Source: Camellia lanceoleosa (taxonomy: Eukaryota > Streptophyta > Magnoliopsida > Ericales > Theaceae). Taken from it: DNA of 64,000 bases. Location of the stretch: the NCBI GenBank assembly GCA_025200525.1, contig CM045762.1, positions 105,426,682-105,490,681 on the forward strand. The letters are read 5' to 3'. The number at the start of each line of letters is the position of its first letter. The stretch's first letter is position 1. The notes under the pieces were generated by a model that saw nothing but the letters and a program-made list of their open reading frames with translations, had not been told where the DNA came from and made no database searches. Below, piece after piece: positions 32,326-43,105 of this stretch. The translations under genes were made by a program, and so were the position numbers.

Positions 32326-34280
32326 TTGCCCTTCGTTGATGTAACTTCGGAAGTCAAGAAGTGGCGAGTGAATGTCAAAGCCGAAGACGACCCATTTTGA
32401 CAAGGCCAAAGACTTGGTCAAGCAAACAAAATATAGATAATTAAATGGTTGTGCCCGCAGGCTGCCTACGTATCCCTTTGCAAGGAATCAAACTAGCGTA
32501 GTTCAGGGGCAGGATGCAAGAATGATATGCAGGAAGATTTTGGTAATTGGACTTACACGCTACGCGAAGCCGGTTTGAAAATTGGACTTATACGCTACGC
32601 GAAGCCGGTTTGAAAATTAAGGATTCATGCAATGCACTGTAATGTAGTGGCTAAAATGCAATGTAATAGCTAAGAGGTAAAGGTACCTCACAGGGGTAAT
32701 TGGCAATGGGTTACCTCATGCTGCTGGGTATTTCTCGCTTCTTCTTGATTGGACCACAGGTACTACTTTTCTCCCTGACTATGGTCACAGCTTTCCCTAT
32801 TCTCCAACAGGGTGACAGACTAGGTTGGATCAGTATCTAGAATTGAGGTGCATACAGATGTTATCTTAATCTATGGGGCTGCCATACAGATTTCAAGCCG
32901 AGGATATACCCCTAGGTATTTAAATCAGACTTTAGTCTCGGAAATCCCGAACCTTTGCGTTCTAGGCATGAGCCATTCGAACTCTAGTTTCCACCGTCTC
33001 AATTGGTCTCCTAGGAACTCACTGCTAACACAGGCAGGTGGCTATACCAGACCACTGGAAGTCATTCGGGCACGACAAACACCAAAGGAATTGCACCTTT
33101 AGAGGATTTAAGGTCTCCTAGACCAGAAAGTGCACAAGGTAGTGCAAATGAAATGCAAGTAAACTACAAGTACGATGCGCAAAACAGCGCGAATGATGAT
33201 GCAGGATTTAAGGTCTCCTTAGACCGAAGGATTTAAGGTCTCCTAGACCAGAGAGTGCACAAGACAGTGCGAGCTGGAGGTGCACAACACAGTGCGAGTA
33301 GGGTGAATGCATAAAGCAGTGTGATACAAGGAAGGTGCGCAAGATAGCGCGATGCAATGCACTAACAAGTGCAGGTGAGATGCGCAAGATAGCACGATAA
33401 AATGCATGCACAATGCAAGTAATGTGCACAAAATAGTGCGATGCGCAAAATAGCGCGAGTGAAGTGTAATGCACTAACAAGTGCAGGTGGGACGCGCAAG
33501 ATAGCGCGAATGATACAATGCACAAAATAGTGCGATACGCTAAACAGCGCGATTGATTTGAAATGCACAAGATAGTGCGATGTGATATGCAAAGCACAGG
33601 ACAGTGCGATTGAGGTGCGCAAAATAGCGCGATGAATGCAATGCACAAGACAGTGCGATGGAGGTGCGCAAAATAGCGCGAATGATAAACTGCACAAAAC
33701 AATGCGATTGAGGTGCGCAAAATAGCGCGAATGATAAACTACACAAAGCAGTGCGATGCGCAAAATAGCGCGAATGTAAACTACACAAAACAGTGTGATT
33801 GAGGTGCGCAAAATAGCGCGAATGATAAATTGCACAAAACAGTACGATGCGCAAAATAGTGCGAATGTAAACTACACAAAATAGTGTGATTGAGGTGCGC
33901 AAAATAGCGTGAATGATAAATTGCACAAAACAGTGCGATATGCTAAACAGCGCGAGTGATTAGAAATGCACAAAACAGTGCGAGTGATTTGAAATGCACA
34001 AGACAGCGTGATACACTAAACAGCGCGAGTGTTCTGAAATGCACAAGACAGTGCCAGTGAGACACAAAGTGTAAATGCACAAGACAGTGCGATAAAAATG
34101 CATCTCCTATGCAAGTATGGGGGCATTTTCTATGCAACAGATACGAGCACTTTCTATGCAAGTATGGAAGTACATTCTATGTAATATTGAAAGCAAGCAT
34201 ATTCTATGCATGAATCATAACGATGCGCGACACGCATGCAACAACAGTGTGTATGAAAGCTCACATTCTATGCAATAGAG
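32326..34280 (-). other. R2 3' tail
   Basis: The start matches the R1 and R3 tails next to the LTR (GTCAAAGCCGAAGACGACCC). It carries a CTGCCTACGTATCCC block near 32463, a short duplicated TACGCTACGCGAAGCCGGTT (32548 and 32588), the hairpin array (33240-34110) and TTCTATGCAA words to 34280. No PMD gene follows, unlike R1 and R3. No coding function was seen. Confidence 0.6.
33240..34110. repeat. Tandem array of mini-hairpins (about 25-bp units)
   Basis: About 35 units, each with two 4-5 nt arms around a 6-nt A-rich loop: GCGCAAAATAGCGC (33617-33630), GCACAAAACAGTGC (33923-33936), GCACTAACAAGTGC (33359-33372). The arms differ between units but in most units still pair. Spacers are GAATGATAAA, GATTGAGGT and similar. 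Several frames are open across it, but nothing suggests a protein. Confidence 0.85.
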
Positions 34281-37200
34281 GAGCATCAAATATGTACTCT
34301 GGTGCCTCTGATTTGCTTCTTAGAGGACTTCACAACATACTCAGCTCAAAAGGGCACACCCTATTCAAATTGGCGAGAGATAACATCTGCATGTGAAACC
34401 CTCTGGTCTTTGCTTGGTGCCATTACGACTTGAAGCAGGCTTACACTTGGGGTCGAGACACACTCATACTCTAGAGAAATGGCGAGGCCTGAGAAGGTGC
34501 ACCTGGAATGCAGTCTCGGATTTTGCTAAAGTTGAGACATGCTAAGATGCTCCAAATTTTCCCTCTTTTCTTTTGCTTTGCAGTCTGGAATCTAAATAGC
34601 TTCAGATAGGTCCTTGCTTTACTATTCTGACATGACCTGGGTTGAACCCTGCGGCTTTATGAAAGAACCAATTCTGTTTTGCACAAATGTGGAGAATGGC
34701 ACAGCACTCTGAGCACAGGATGATTTTTCTTTTGAAAATGAGAAAAGGATTCTCAACCGGGTATTGAGCCTACAACTGACCACAGCCAAAACGTCTCAAC
34801 ACAGAAAAACAAAAGGTAAACGACCTAAACACAACGAGACACACTCGAGACGACTCAAAGCAGGAATCGAGACAAACAAAACAAAAGACACGACACACAG
34901 ACGTATATAGGGAGCCTGTTTCACCGGGTATTGTTTCCCACCCTTTCGTATTTGTGTCTCTCACATCGCTCGGCATTCAATCTCTTTTTTTTTTTTTTTT
35001 TTTTTTTGAAAAAGCCCTTTTCTCACTTTCTCTCATCGCACATCTCTCTATTCTTCAATCTCTCATTTTTCAATCCCTCCCCTGGGTGGTTGATGGATAA
35101 ATAGGAAGTTGCGGGCTTTTGCCCCCTAGCATGCTGCTAGATTCTCTTTCTTCCGCTCACAGCTAGTGAATTCCTCCCATAGAAGGGTTGCGCTACAACT
35201 GGGTGTGTAGCAAATCTGCAGCTAACATCGGTTGATGATACTTTGCTGGGGAGTTTAGACGTGATAAGATCTGTCCAGATGATGGAGTGGAATATCTTGC
35301 CCCATTCCAGTTCGTGCTTCGCACTTGGCTTGATACCTCGTTGCTTGGAGGGTGTGAGAGCTTTCTGCCCTTTTGTTGTTAGCTTCAATTGTGTCCTCTT
35401 CTGGCAGGTAGAGTGCCCTTTTTGGCAAATGAATTGACAACAGGGAAAAGACATGAAGCCTGACTCAACTGTGCCCCTGGTTCATCATTTCGACCATTTT
35501 TTTTGTTTTTGCTTTCTACTAAAACAGTTTTGACCAAAATGAGAGTTAGATTAACATGCTTGTTTGATTTTTGATTTAAAATCATGCAAGTTAGGCTATG
35601 AGCACTGAAAATTTTCCTTTTTTGGGTCCATGAAAAGGGTACAGTTTTGGAAAAGATAGAATGATTTTCGAGAAAATAGTCAACCTCAGTAAAAATTCTC
35701 AAAAACTATTTTGCAAACGGCCATTGCTCAACGAGCATGAAACCTACCCCTGAGATGCGCAACCTCGAATCCAAGGGACAACTGCCCCGTGCTTGAAGAG
35801 AGTTGCATGGCAACGAAAAGTTGCCCCTTGTTTGAACGACACCGCGGCACATTGAATGGCAACGGAAAGTTGCCCCTTGTTTGAATGGTACCGCGGCGCA
35901 TTGAATGGCAACGGAAAGTTGCCCCTTGTTTGAATGGCATTGCAGTGCATTGTAGTCAGCCCTCAGAGTAGCGAACGCAACCAAATCCTCAAATACAAAG
36001 AAGACAAAGATGAATAGAACCATCGCATGGACACAATCAAATTTGAATTGTTTATGGCTGGACTTCATGAAGTTGCTTACGTATCCCAAAGATGGGAATC
36101 AAGCCTTACATAGTTCGGGGTTAAGGTACACTCAGGTATTTAACCTCTCCTTTTTAGGCTCTAACTTTTGCTAAGGCGCCCGTTGCAGGTTTTCAACCTT
36201 GCGAGCTTTGTTTTTATTTTCTTTTCATTCTTTTCTTCTTTTTTTTTTTTGATATTCTTTTCCTTTTCTTCTTTTTTCTTTTTTGTTCTTTTTCTTCTTT
36301 TTTCTTTTTTTGTTCTTTTTCTTCTTTTTCTTGCTCTAACTTTTGCCTGGGTCACCCTTCTGGGTTTTCGGCTCAGCGAGCCTCTCAAGGGTAAAAGTGT
36401 AGGTTGGTCCATGCCAAATGGTTGTATGGTTTCAAAGCCATCCGTATCCAGGAGAGTGGCTGTTGATTTGCAAGAGGACTCATCTTCAACTCTTCGAGCA
36501 TGTCTGATATCTTTGCCCCTAGTTCGAAGGGTACTTCTGTTCTAGCTTTGCAAGCTTCTTCTAATCTTCTGATCTTCTTGATCTGACTTTCTTGGCCTCT
36601 TGTTCGAGGGCTGCTTCAAATCTGGCCACACAGGCCTCACATCGTAGTTGACCGTTGAACCTTCTGAATTCAAGTTCAAGGTTTGGAAGCGAAGGGGTTG
36701 AGTCTCAAGGCTGAGAGCGATCCTAGGCTGCACAATCTCAAGAGCGATTCCGCACAGGTCTTCGCAGGATCGCGCAAAATATTTTGTTTTTGAAAATTTT
36801 TAAGAAAGCGACAAATCGCTCGCGCTAAAGATAGTGTGAAACCAGTCTAGATCAAGCCAGGGTCCTTCTCAGTACTCACGCTAACAAGCATGATTTCATT
36901 CATTAAGGGCTTAGCACGCCTCTCTTTCTCTCAATTGATCAAAGTTTTGCAAATCCCGAGGAATTCCTTCCTTTTCGTTTTCACCGCAGTGTTCAAAAAG
37001 TTTTGAAAAACTTAGGTCGTTACAACGACTTCAAGGCACAGAAAAGACAGAGTTCTTAGTCAAATACTGCCATCTCATTCAGAACTTTCGGCATAACTGG
37101 CACAAGGCAGAAGCGAACACAAGGATGTGAAAATCACTACTGTTCATTCAAAGTCTGCTAGCACAACTAGCTCCCTGGCAGAAACAGACTCAAAACAAAA

Positions 37201-37559
37201 CGAAAAGACAAACACAAAACAAAATGGTGATGCTCGAGGTAACACCCCCCCGGAATCACCCGACTCCTATACAATAGGACTGACTCGATACAACAAGACA
37301 GACCCAAAACAAAAAGACTGACTCAAAACAAAAGGACAGACTCAAAACAAAACAACAAGACTGACCCAATACCCAAGTCAGAATGCAAAATTAACCGCAC
37401 TTGTATATTGCTCAAAACAGTGCATGCCATCCACCACAGCTGGAGTAATCTGAGCACCATCTGCAGGTGGTTCATCCCTCGATCACATAATCACATTATC
37501 CCCCAAGTTCACTGACCCAGTGCCGATAGACTTTGCAGAGCTTAGTGCGACAATGACCC
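34281..37559 (-). other. R2 non-coding interior between gag and tail
   Basis: No pol is present here. The segment is matched in inverted orientation by R3 48090-50700 (shared blocks include TACGTATCCCA, GTTGCCCCTTG, AAAAGACACGACACAC and CGACTCAAAGC). It contains a 49-bp tandem repeat (35810-35957), a T-run (34988-35009), a TTTTC/TTCTTT-rich block (36225-36335) and repeated AGACTGACTCAAAACAAAA words (37180-37360). Open frames in it are low-complexity or shadows. Confidence 0.6.
35810..35957. repeat. 49-bp tandem repeat, three units
   Basis: AACGGAAAGTTGCCCCTTGT with ACCGCGGCRCATTGAATGGC recurs at 49-bp spacing (TTGCCCC at 35821, 35870, 35919). Confidence 0.75.
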
Positions 37560-39500
37560 CGTTGTCAATCAAATCTTGCACTTCGTGGTGAAGACGAAAG
37601 CAATTGTCAGTGCCATGACCGGTTTGTTGATGGAAGGCACAATACTAGGCGGCATCATGTGTAGCCGGAAGAGGGTTCGGGAGAGGCCGAGGCTCAAGGG
37701 GTTTGAGATGGCCGTGTCCAACAAGGATTTGGAAAGCTTTGGACAAAGGCATGTGGAGGGCATGGAAGACCCTTTGACCTCAGGGTTGGTACTTCAAGGC
37801 TTGTGGATTTTTGCTGGGTGCACCCGTAAAGGGATTGGTCGGTGCTGGCCTGGTTTGCTGATCTCTTCTGAGTGGAGGATTAGAGCTAACAGGATCATAT
37901 CTGGTATGACGGCCCTTCTCCTGGTTTTTCCTTTGATTCGGACTGCCCCTGACTTGAGTAGCGAAAGTGTCATCCATAGTTTTTGCAACAACTGCGAGGA
38001 CTTGCTCTTTGTTCAGTCCCTCAGCTTTCAAAGCCTTAACAGCAAACATAAGATGTTCACGGGGATCCATGCCTGCCCCTGCCTTGTTCTTTCCACTCGC
38101 CTCCACTTTGCCAAGGGATTGGCCTTCCTTAAATGTAGCTTGCCCCAAGACTGGGGAGCCTTTTGACATGAAATTCCCAGTATGTGGTGTGGTCGATGAT
38201 GGAGCCAACGTCCTGGAGGCCAGATTGGTCACAGTTCTTTGAAGATCTTTTATCATTCCCATCAACTCAAAAGTAGTGGGTTCTCGGGTTTGAGATGATT
38301 GGGGTTCAGGTGCACCCACCATGCATAAGTCCATACTTTCTGGGATAAACACCTCAGGTTTGGGTAGATGGGCCGGGGTGATGTATATGTTGGGGTCATA
38401 GGTGGATGGCAGTATATGGATGAGAATGGGGTCTGAAGGTGGAGCTATCGTCCGGTTGTCGATGAGATTTTGGACCTCATGATGAAAGCGGTATATGATC
38501 GATGCCATGACATATTCTTGATGGTACATCTGATGCTTGGCGGGATTATGTCTGGCTGGGAGTGGGTCAGGTAGAGGTTGAGGATCGAGGGGTTTGAGAT
38601 ACCCTCTTTCCATCAAGACTTTTAGTGCGCTAGTCAAGCTCATATAGAGGGTGAAAGTTACGCCTGAGCTCGGTTTGGGTCATTGTTTGAGCTTGGATTG
38701 GCAAAAGGGTTGGTATGGCGATCAGATCTTGATTTCAATGGGTTCAGGAATAGTGCTATTTCCAGCATTGGTACTCCCTGCAATCGCCCTCCTTGTCGGT
38801 TCACTTGTTCTGGGAATGATCCCGCTGTTGAACGCATTCTTGACCTGAACCCCCAGTTCATGCAAACTTTTTGAAAGTGAATAACGGAGCGACTATCAAT
38901 TTCTGCAACATATCATGCTCAAGGTTACGCACCATCATCTGCACTTGATCCTTCTCAGAAGGGCGGCGATCTGTCATCAGTGTTGCCTTTGCTCTCCACC
39001 TCGCAACAAATTTCACAAAAGGCTCTTTTGGGTTTTGGCGGGTTGCTTCAAGCTCTTGGGTGGTCATTTCAACTTCGGTATTGTAGGAATACTGATCGAC
39101 AAAGGCCTCAGCCAATTCTTCCCAGTTTTGCTTCACTTTGTCCTCCAACTTAGCGTACTAAGTGGCTGCTACACCAGATAGAGTTCTTCCATACAGAGAG
39201 AGTTTCTGTGGCTTAGTCAGACCCATCGGCTTTAGGACATCTAAGAAAAGTCGGATATGTACCATTGGATCCCCAAACCCGTCGAAACGATCAATATGTG
39301 GCATTTTGAATCTGTCTAGGAGCCAGACGGCAAACTCAGTGTGTCCATCCTCAATGTCGGGAATGGAGTTAAGGCCCTGTGCCTTTTTGAATTGCTTCTT
39401 CAGGTTCACAATTTTCACTGCGGTCAGATCGAGGTCATTAGCATCAAGGGGATAAAGCCTCTCATTAGGCTGCACCAGGGGTTTGAAAACTCGGGGTTGG
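37560..39500 (-). pseudogene. R2 gag, distal part (to the left of the R3 insertion)
   Basis: Gag forms the virus-like particle that packages element RNA. Reading from 39500 leftwards: the retrotransposon-gag (capsid) domain with LYGRTLSGVAAT, KQNWEELAEAFVDQYSYNTE and EPFVKFVARWRAKA; a frameshifted linker; a module ALKVLMERGYLKPLDPQPLP with its zinc-knuckle place near 38540 (Cys lost here, present in the 60020-61288 copy); a spacer with REPTTFELMGMIKDLQ and GLNKEQVLAVVAKTMDD; and a second module GHLKPLEPRPLP with an intact knuckle pattern YCAFHQQTGHGTDNC (37660-37615) followed by HHEVQDLIDN. Stops and frameshifts make it inactive. It ends at a junction with plus-strand R3 DNA at 39499-39500, where GG is shared by both sides. 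Confidence 0.8.
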
Positions 39501-40570
39501 ATCACCCCCTACCCCGATGCCTGTGAGCATCGAGAAATCATAAAGGGTCATCGTCATGTCCCCCGTCGCAGAGAAATGGAATGAATCGGTGGTGTCCCAC
39601 CACCTCTCCACTAGAGCGGCAAGGAGAGGTCTGCATCTAGTGAGCCCGAGAGTCCCCGCAGACGCGCCAAAGCACCGTCCACGATGTGGTGAACTGCGTC
39701 GGGAAGCTCGGCGTACCACTCACGAGCGACAGTGTTCCCATACCCGCGGATGGTATGGGAGTCTCCCTTTTTTCAAACAAATAGTCGCGAAGTAATGTAA
39801 AATGTACAGTTTTGAAGAAACAGTCAAAATCAGTGCAAATTTGGCATGCGTGCAAAGTTTTCAAATTCAAACAGATACCGGGTACTAGTGTGCTTACAGT
39901 GAACTACAACGTATGATGCGTCAGCGTGTTCGCGTGAATCAGTGCAAATTTGGCATGCGTGCAAGTTTTTCAAATTCAAACAGATGCCGGGTGCCAGTGT
40001 GCTTATATTGAACTACAACGTATGACGCGTCAGCATGTTTGTGTGGTTCGATGCAAATCTGGCATGCGTGCAAGTTTTTCAGATTCAAGCAGATGCTGGG
40101 TGTTGGTGAGTTTGCTGTGAAATACGGTGTGTGTCATGTGTTTGGGTGATTAAGGCTAGTGCAGTGTGTGTGCATGTGTCGTTCTTAAACAGATATCAGT
40201 TGCTAGTGTGTTTGTGATCAACTACAATACACAGTGTATCAGAGTATCTGAGCTAAAGCAATTAAAGAATGCAATCAGCTATGGCAGTTGACAGTTAAAA
40301 AGTTCTACATTGCAGAAAATAAAGCAGAGAAAAAAATGTTACCTCGGAAGCACCGAAGGACAGGTGAGAGGCAGGCTCACATAGCAGAAACTCGGGATCC
40401 AACGCCATGTCGAAACTCCTGAACTGGCGCAGTCCGTCAGGGGGCAGAACATGAATCGCCGGCCGGTAGGTCGTCGGGTCGAACGGGCGCTCGCTCAAAG
40501 GTAGGAGCTCGACCCCGGGATCCATCTCGTGATCTGGGGGAGTCCCACTGCGTGGAATGTCATCCGCCAT
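39501..40570 (-). pseudogene. Antisense PMD gene, truncated copy at the left end of R3
   Basis: Exon 1 is 40343-40570 (228 bp, start MADDIPRSGTPPDHEMDPG, donor GAG|GTAACA) and matches exon 1 of the R1 copy in length and sequence. Part of exon 2 remains (about 39501-39770, with LLAALVERWWDTTDSFHF and MTMTLYDFSMLTGIGVGGD) before the junction with R2 gag at 39500 cuts the gene. Exons 3-6 are absent. Intron 1 holds a 109-bp tandem repeat (39831-40150). It is antisense to R3. No product is possible. Confidence 0.8.
39831..40150. repeat. 109-bp tandem repeat in PMD intron 1, three units
   Basis: AGTGCAAATTTGGCATGCGT marks units at 39831, 39940 and about 40049. The same array is in the R3 right copy (about 53570-53890). 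Confidence 0.8.
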
Positions 40571-40930
40571 GTCGAGAATGATGATAAAATGGTCGGAGAA
40601 TGAAAATCGGGCTGGAATATGGAAAGTCAACCGAAAAGTCAACCCCGGGAAGGGTGGAAAATGGCCGAAAAAGGCGGGATGTGAAAAGACACGAAAATCA
40701 AGAGGAAATTAAGGGGAACAAACCCCAAAAAGGTGGAAATGGCAAAAGAGGCACCGAAACAAAGATTTGTTCGGTCCAAAATATTCGAAACACGGAGGTA
40801 TACGCGAATCGAAAGATGAAAAGGGCACGAGAACACAAAGAAACGGAGAAAAGAGGAGAGGAAAACACTTTAGAGAGAGGGTGTGGAATTTCGACGAAGG
40901 AGGAAGTGAGAAATAGGGTTTAGAAACCCT

Positions 40931-41082
40931 ATTTTAAAACACCCATGGTGAAATGTCGAATCTGCCTGACTTAGAACTTTTGCTTGGCCGGCAACATTTT
41001 GTGCCGGCCGGCAGAATATTGTGCCGATGAAATTATTTTGAAGCCGGTGGACGGCCGGTGGCTTCCCCTCCCAGCCGGTGGT
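40931..41082 (-). promoter_or_regulatory. Promoter of the antisense PMD gene, left R3 copy
   Basis: Words CCGGCCGGCA, TGCCGGCC, CACCGGCCGTCC and CACCGGCTGGG (40984-41082) stand about 45 bp upstream of a TATA-like GTTTTAAAATA (40931-40941, minus strand); the ATG is at 40570. Confidence 0.5.
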
Positions 41083-42632
41083 GTTCCCACAACCTTGTTT
41101 AGGCCATATGAGTAGTTTTTGGTCTTCATAGCTCAAGAAAGTGCAAGAAAGTGTATCTCCGATGCTCAACCGGCCTCTGTTTTGACCTCGGACCGCGTCT
41201 TCTGTGCGTAGCACTCCAACTCATACAATGTTGTATCCTTTGGTATCCTTTTTGCCTTTTACAAGATGCAAAAGTTGCCCCGTGTGCGTTGCATGTGTTC
41301 ATCGCACTATTTCGGTGCATTACATCGCGCTATCATGCGCCTCACAGTTGCATTGTTATGCACATACTACATGCGTTGTAACACGCACCCCTTGCATTGT
41401 CATGCACATCTCTCATGCATTGTCATTGTATTTTTATTACAAGCATTGTCATGTATTTCAATACATACGTCGCTTCGCGCATCGTTCGCATTGTCGTGCA
41501 TTCCCTTACCATGCATTGTCATGCATTCCGAAACACGTGCGTTGTTACACATTTAAGTCCGTTTGCATCATTTTACATTCTGTGTGGCATGCGTGTCACA
41601 CTTGCATCATTTTACATTCCGTGTGGCATGCATGTCACACTTGCATCATTTTGCATTTCCCTGAGGCATGCGTGTCTCATTTACATTTTACATTCTGTGT
41701 GGCATACGTGTTACACTCGTATCATTTTCCATTCCTATGAGGCATGCGTGTCTCATTGGTATCATTTTGCATCTTATGAGGCATGCGTGTCTCATTTGTA
41801 TTATTTTGCATCTTATGAGGCATGCGTGTCACACTTGCATCATTCCTCATTCTCATTGGCACGTGTGCCTCATTTTCATTGGCACGTGTGTCTCATTCTC
41901 ATTGGCACGTGTGCCTCATTTGCATTGGCACGTGTGCCTCATTTGCATTGGCACGTGTGCCTCATTCTCATTGGCATGTGTGCCTCATTCTCATTGGCAC
42001 GTGTGCCTCATTTTCATCGGCGTGCGTGTCTCGTTTCCATTGGCAGGTGTGCCCCATCTTCTTCATCGGCATGCGTGCCTCATTTCCATTGGCATGCGTG
42101 TCACATTTTTGTTGGCATGCGTGTCGTCATTTGCATTAGCATGCATGCCTCATTTGCATTGTCTTACATTCCTTGCGACCTGCGTTGTCTTGCTTTCATT
42201 TGCATTGTCATGCATGTTGCTAACGACATTGTACCTGTTAACTTTGTTTTCTTTTCAGGCACGATATTGTATGTACGGTTCATTTGAGACCAGTGCAACC
42301 GAACGAGCCGCACAGGTATTGTATCCTCCGCGTGAGACGTACAGAGAATTAAATAATTCTCTTACATCCTTTATGCATTGTAGTGTAGTCTGGTGTATGC
42401 TAGCTTAAAACTGTTGCATGTGTGCTTCGTTACAGCTTTCTTTGCATGATCATAAGTTATGCTCGGCTTTTTGCATTTTCAGTTTCATTTTGCCCCTGCC
42501 TCCGGGCGCATACCTTGTTTGTCTTGCATGTTTGTCCAAGTCTTCAGCCTTGTCAAAAATGGGTCGTCTTTGGACTTTGACATTCACTCCCGTCATTGTT
42601 ATGACTTTCGAGTTCTGTCAAAGAGGGGCAAC
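41083..42632 (+). other. R3 3' tail, left copy, ending in the polypurine tract
   Basis: It is a tail region homologous to 54791-56328. It has ATGCATTGTCATGC-type repeats (41290-41560), about 39-bp units with CATCATTTTACATTCYGTGT (41560-41830), a 23-bp array (41845-42060), then the conserved block with GCACGATATTGTATGTACGG and the purine tract CAAAGAGGGGCAAC (42619-42632) directly before the LTR. The long open frames follow from the repeats and are not considered genes. Confidence 0.65.
41845..42060. repeat. 23-bp array with a CACGTG-containing palindrome, nine units (left)
   Basis: Each unit is TCATTTGCATTGGCACGTGTGCC or a near variant. GGCAC-GT-GTGCC is an inverted repeat that contains the G-box CACGTG. 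Because 23 is not a multiple of three, the translation cycles through three frames. Confidence 0.85.
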
Positions 42633-42848
42633 TGTAGACACCCCATTTTTGACCGTCCTCAAGACTTGGACGTCACCGTTTGAACACTCGGTGATTATCC
42701 ATGTTTGTGTTCGTTTGGAGTTCCCGGAGGTCTCGCCACGCCGCCTCAGATCTCCGAACTCGACCGCTTTGTGTCCGGGTTTTGCACCAAACACTTGTGT
42801 TTTGCCTTGGAGGGGCAGGGAATGCCTTGCGAGGCATCCCCACACACC

Positions 42849-43105
42849 ACCGGCAGTGGCTAGAGGCAACCGGCTGGTTTTTGTTGCCACCGGCAATGTA
42901 TGTGGCCGGTCGGCACTCTTTGTTGCCGGTCGGCAGTCATTTTTGTCAAAATGACATTTTTGGCCAGCCGACTACTATTCATCTGCTTTTGCAGATATTT
43001 TAGGACAGCTGTGTGCCATTTGGTTCCCCTCCATAGACGTGTATGGAGGGATGCTCTCCTTGTAAGCTTGTTGTATAAGTTTTACAAGTTTGTTGCCTAT
43101 AAGAG
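42849..43105 (+). promoter_or_regulatory. R3 left LTR promoter: GC module plus TATA-like box
   Basis: CACCGGCAGTGGC, ACCGGCTGG, CCACCGGCAAT, GGCCGGTCGGCA and TGCCGGTCGGCAG words (42849-42972) precede CCTATAAGAG (43097-43105) by about 125 bp. Confidence 0.55.

Noticed and set aside
33208..33926. Minus-strand frames of 128-170 codons over the hairpin array
   Set aside because: By-product of the repeat; the frames overlap each other and have no homology.
36168..36545. Phe/Ser-rich frame (also 49029-49267 on the minus strand)
   Set aside because: Translation of T/C-rich or A/G-rich tracts in the non-coding interiors of R2 and R3.
37576..38166. Plus-strand frames over 37576-38242
   Set aside because: Shadows of the minus-strand R2 gag.
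41204..42408. Open frames of 178-296 codons rich in His, Cys and Trp (also 54912-56110)
   Set aside because: They follow from the 23-bp and 39-bp repeats; the same peptide words recur in all three frames, which is not expected of a protein.
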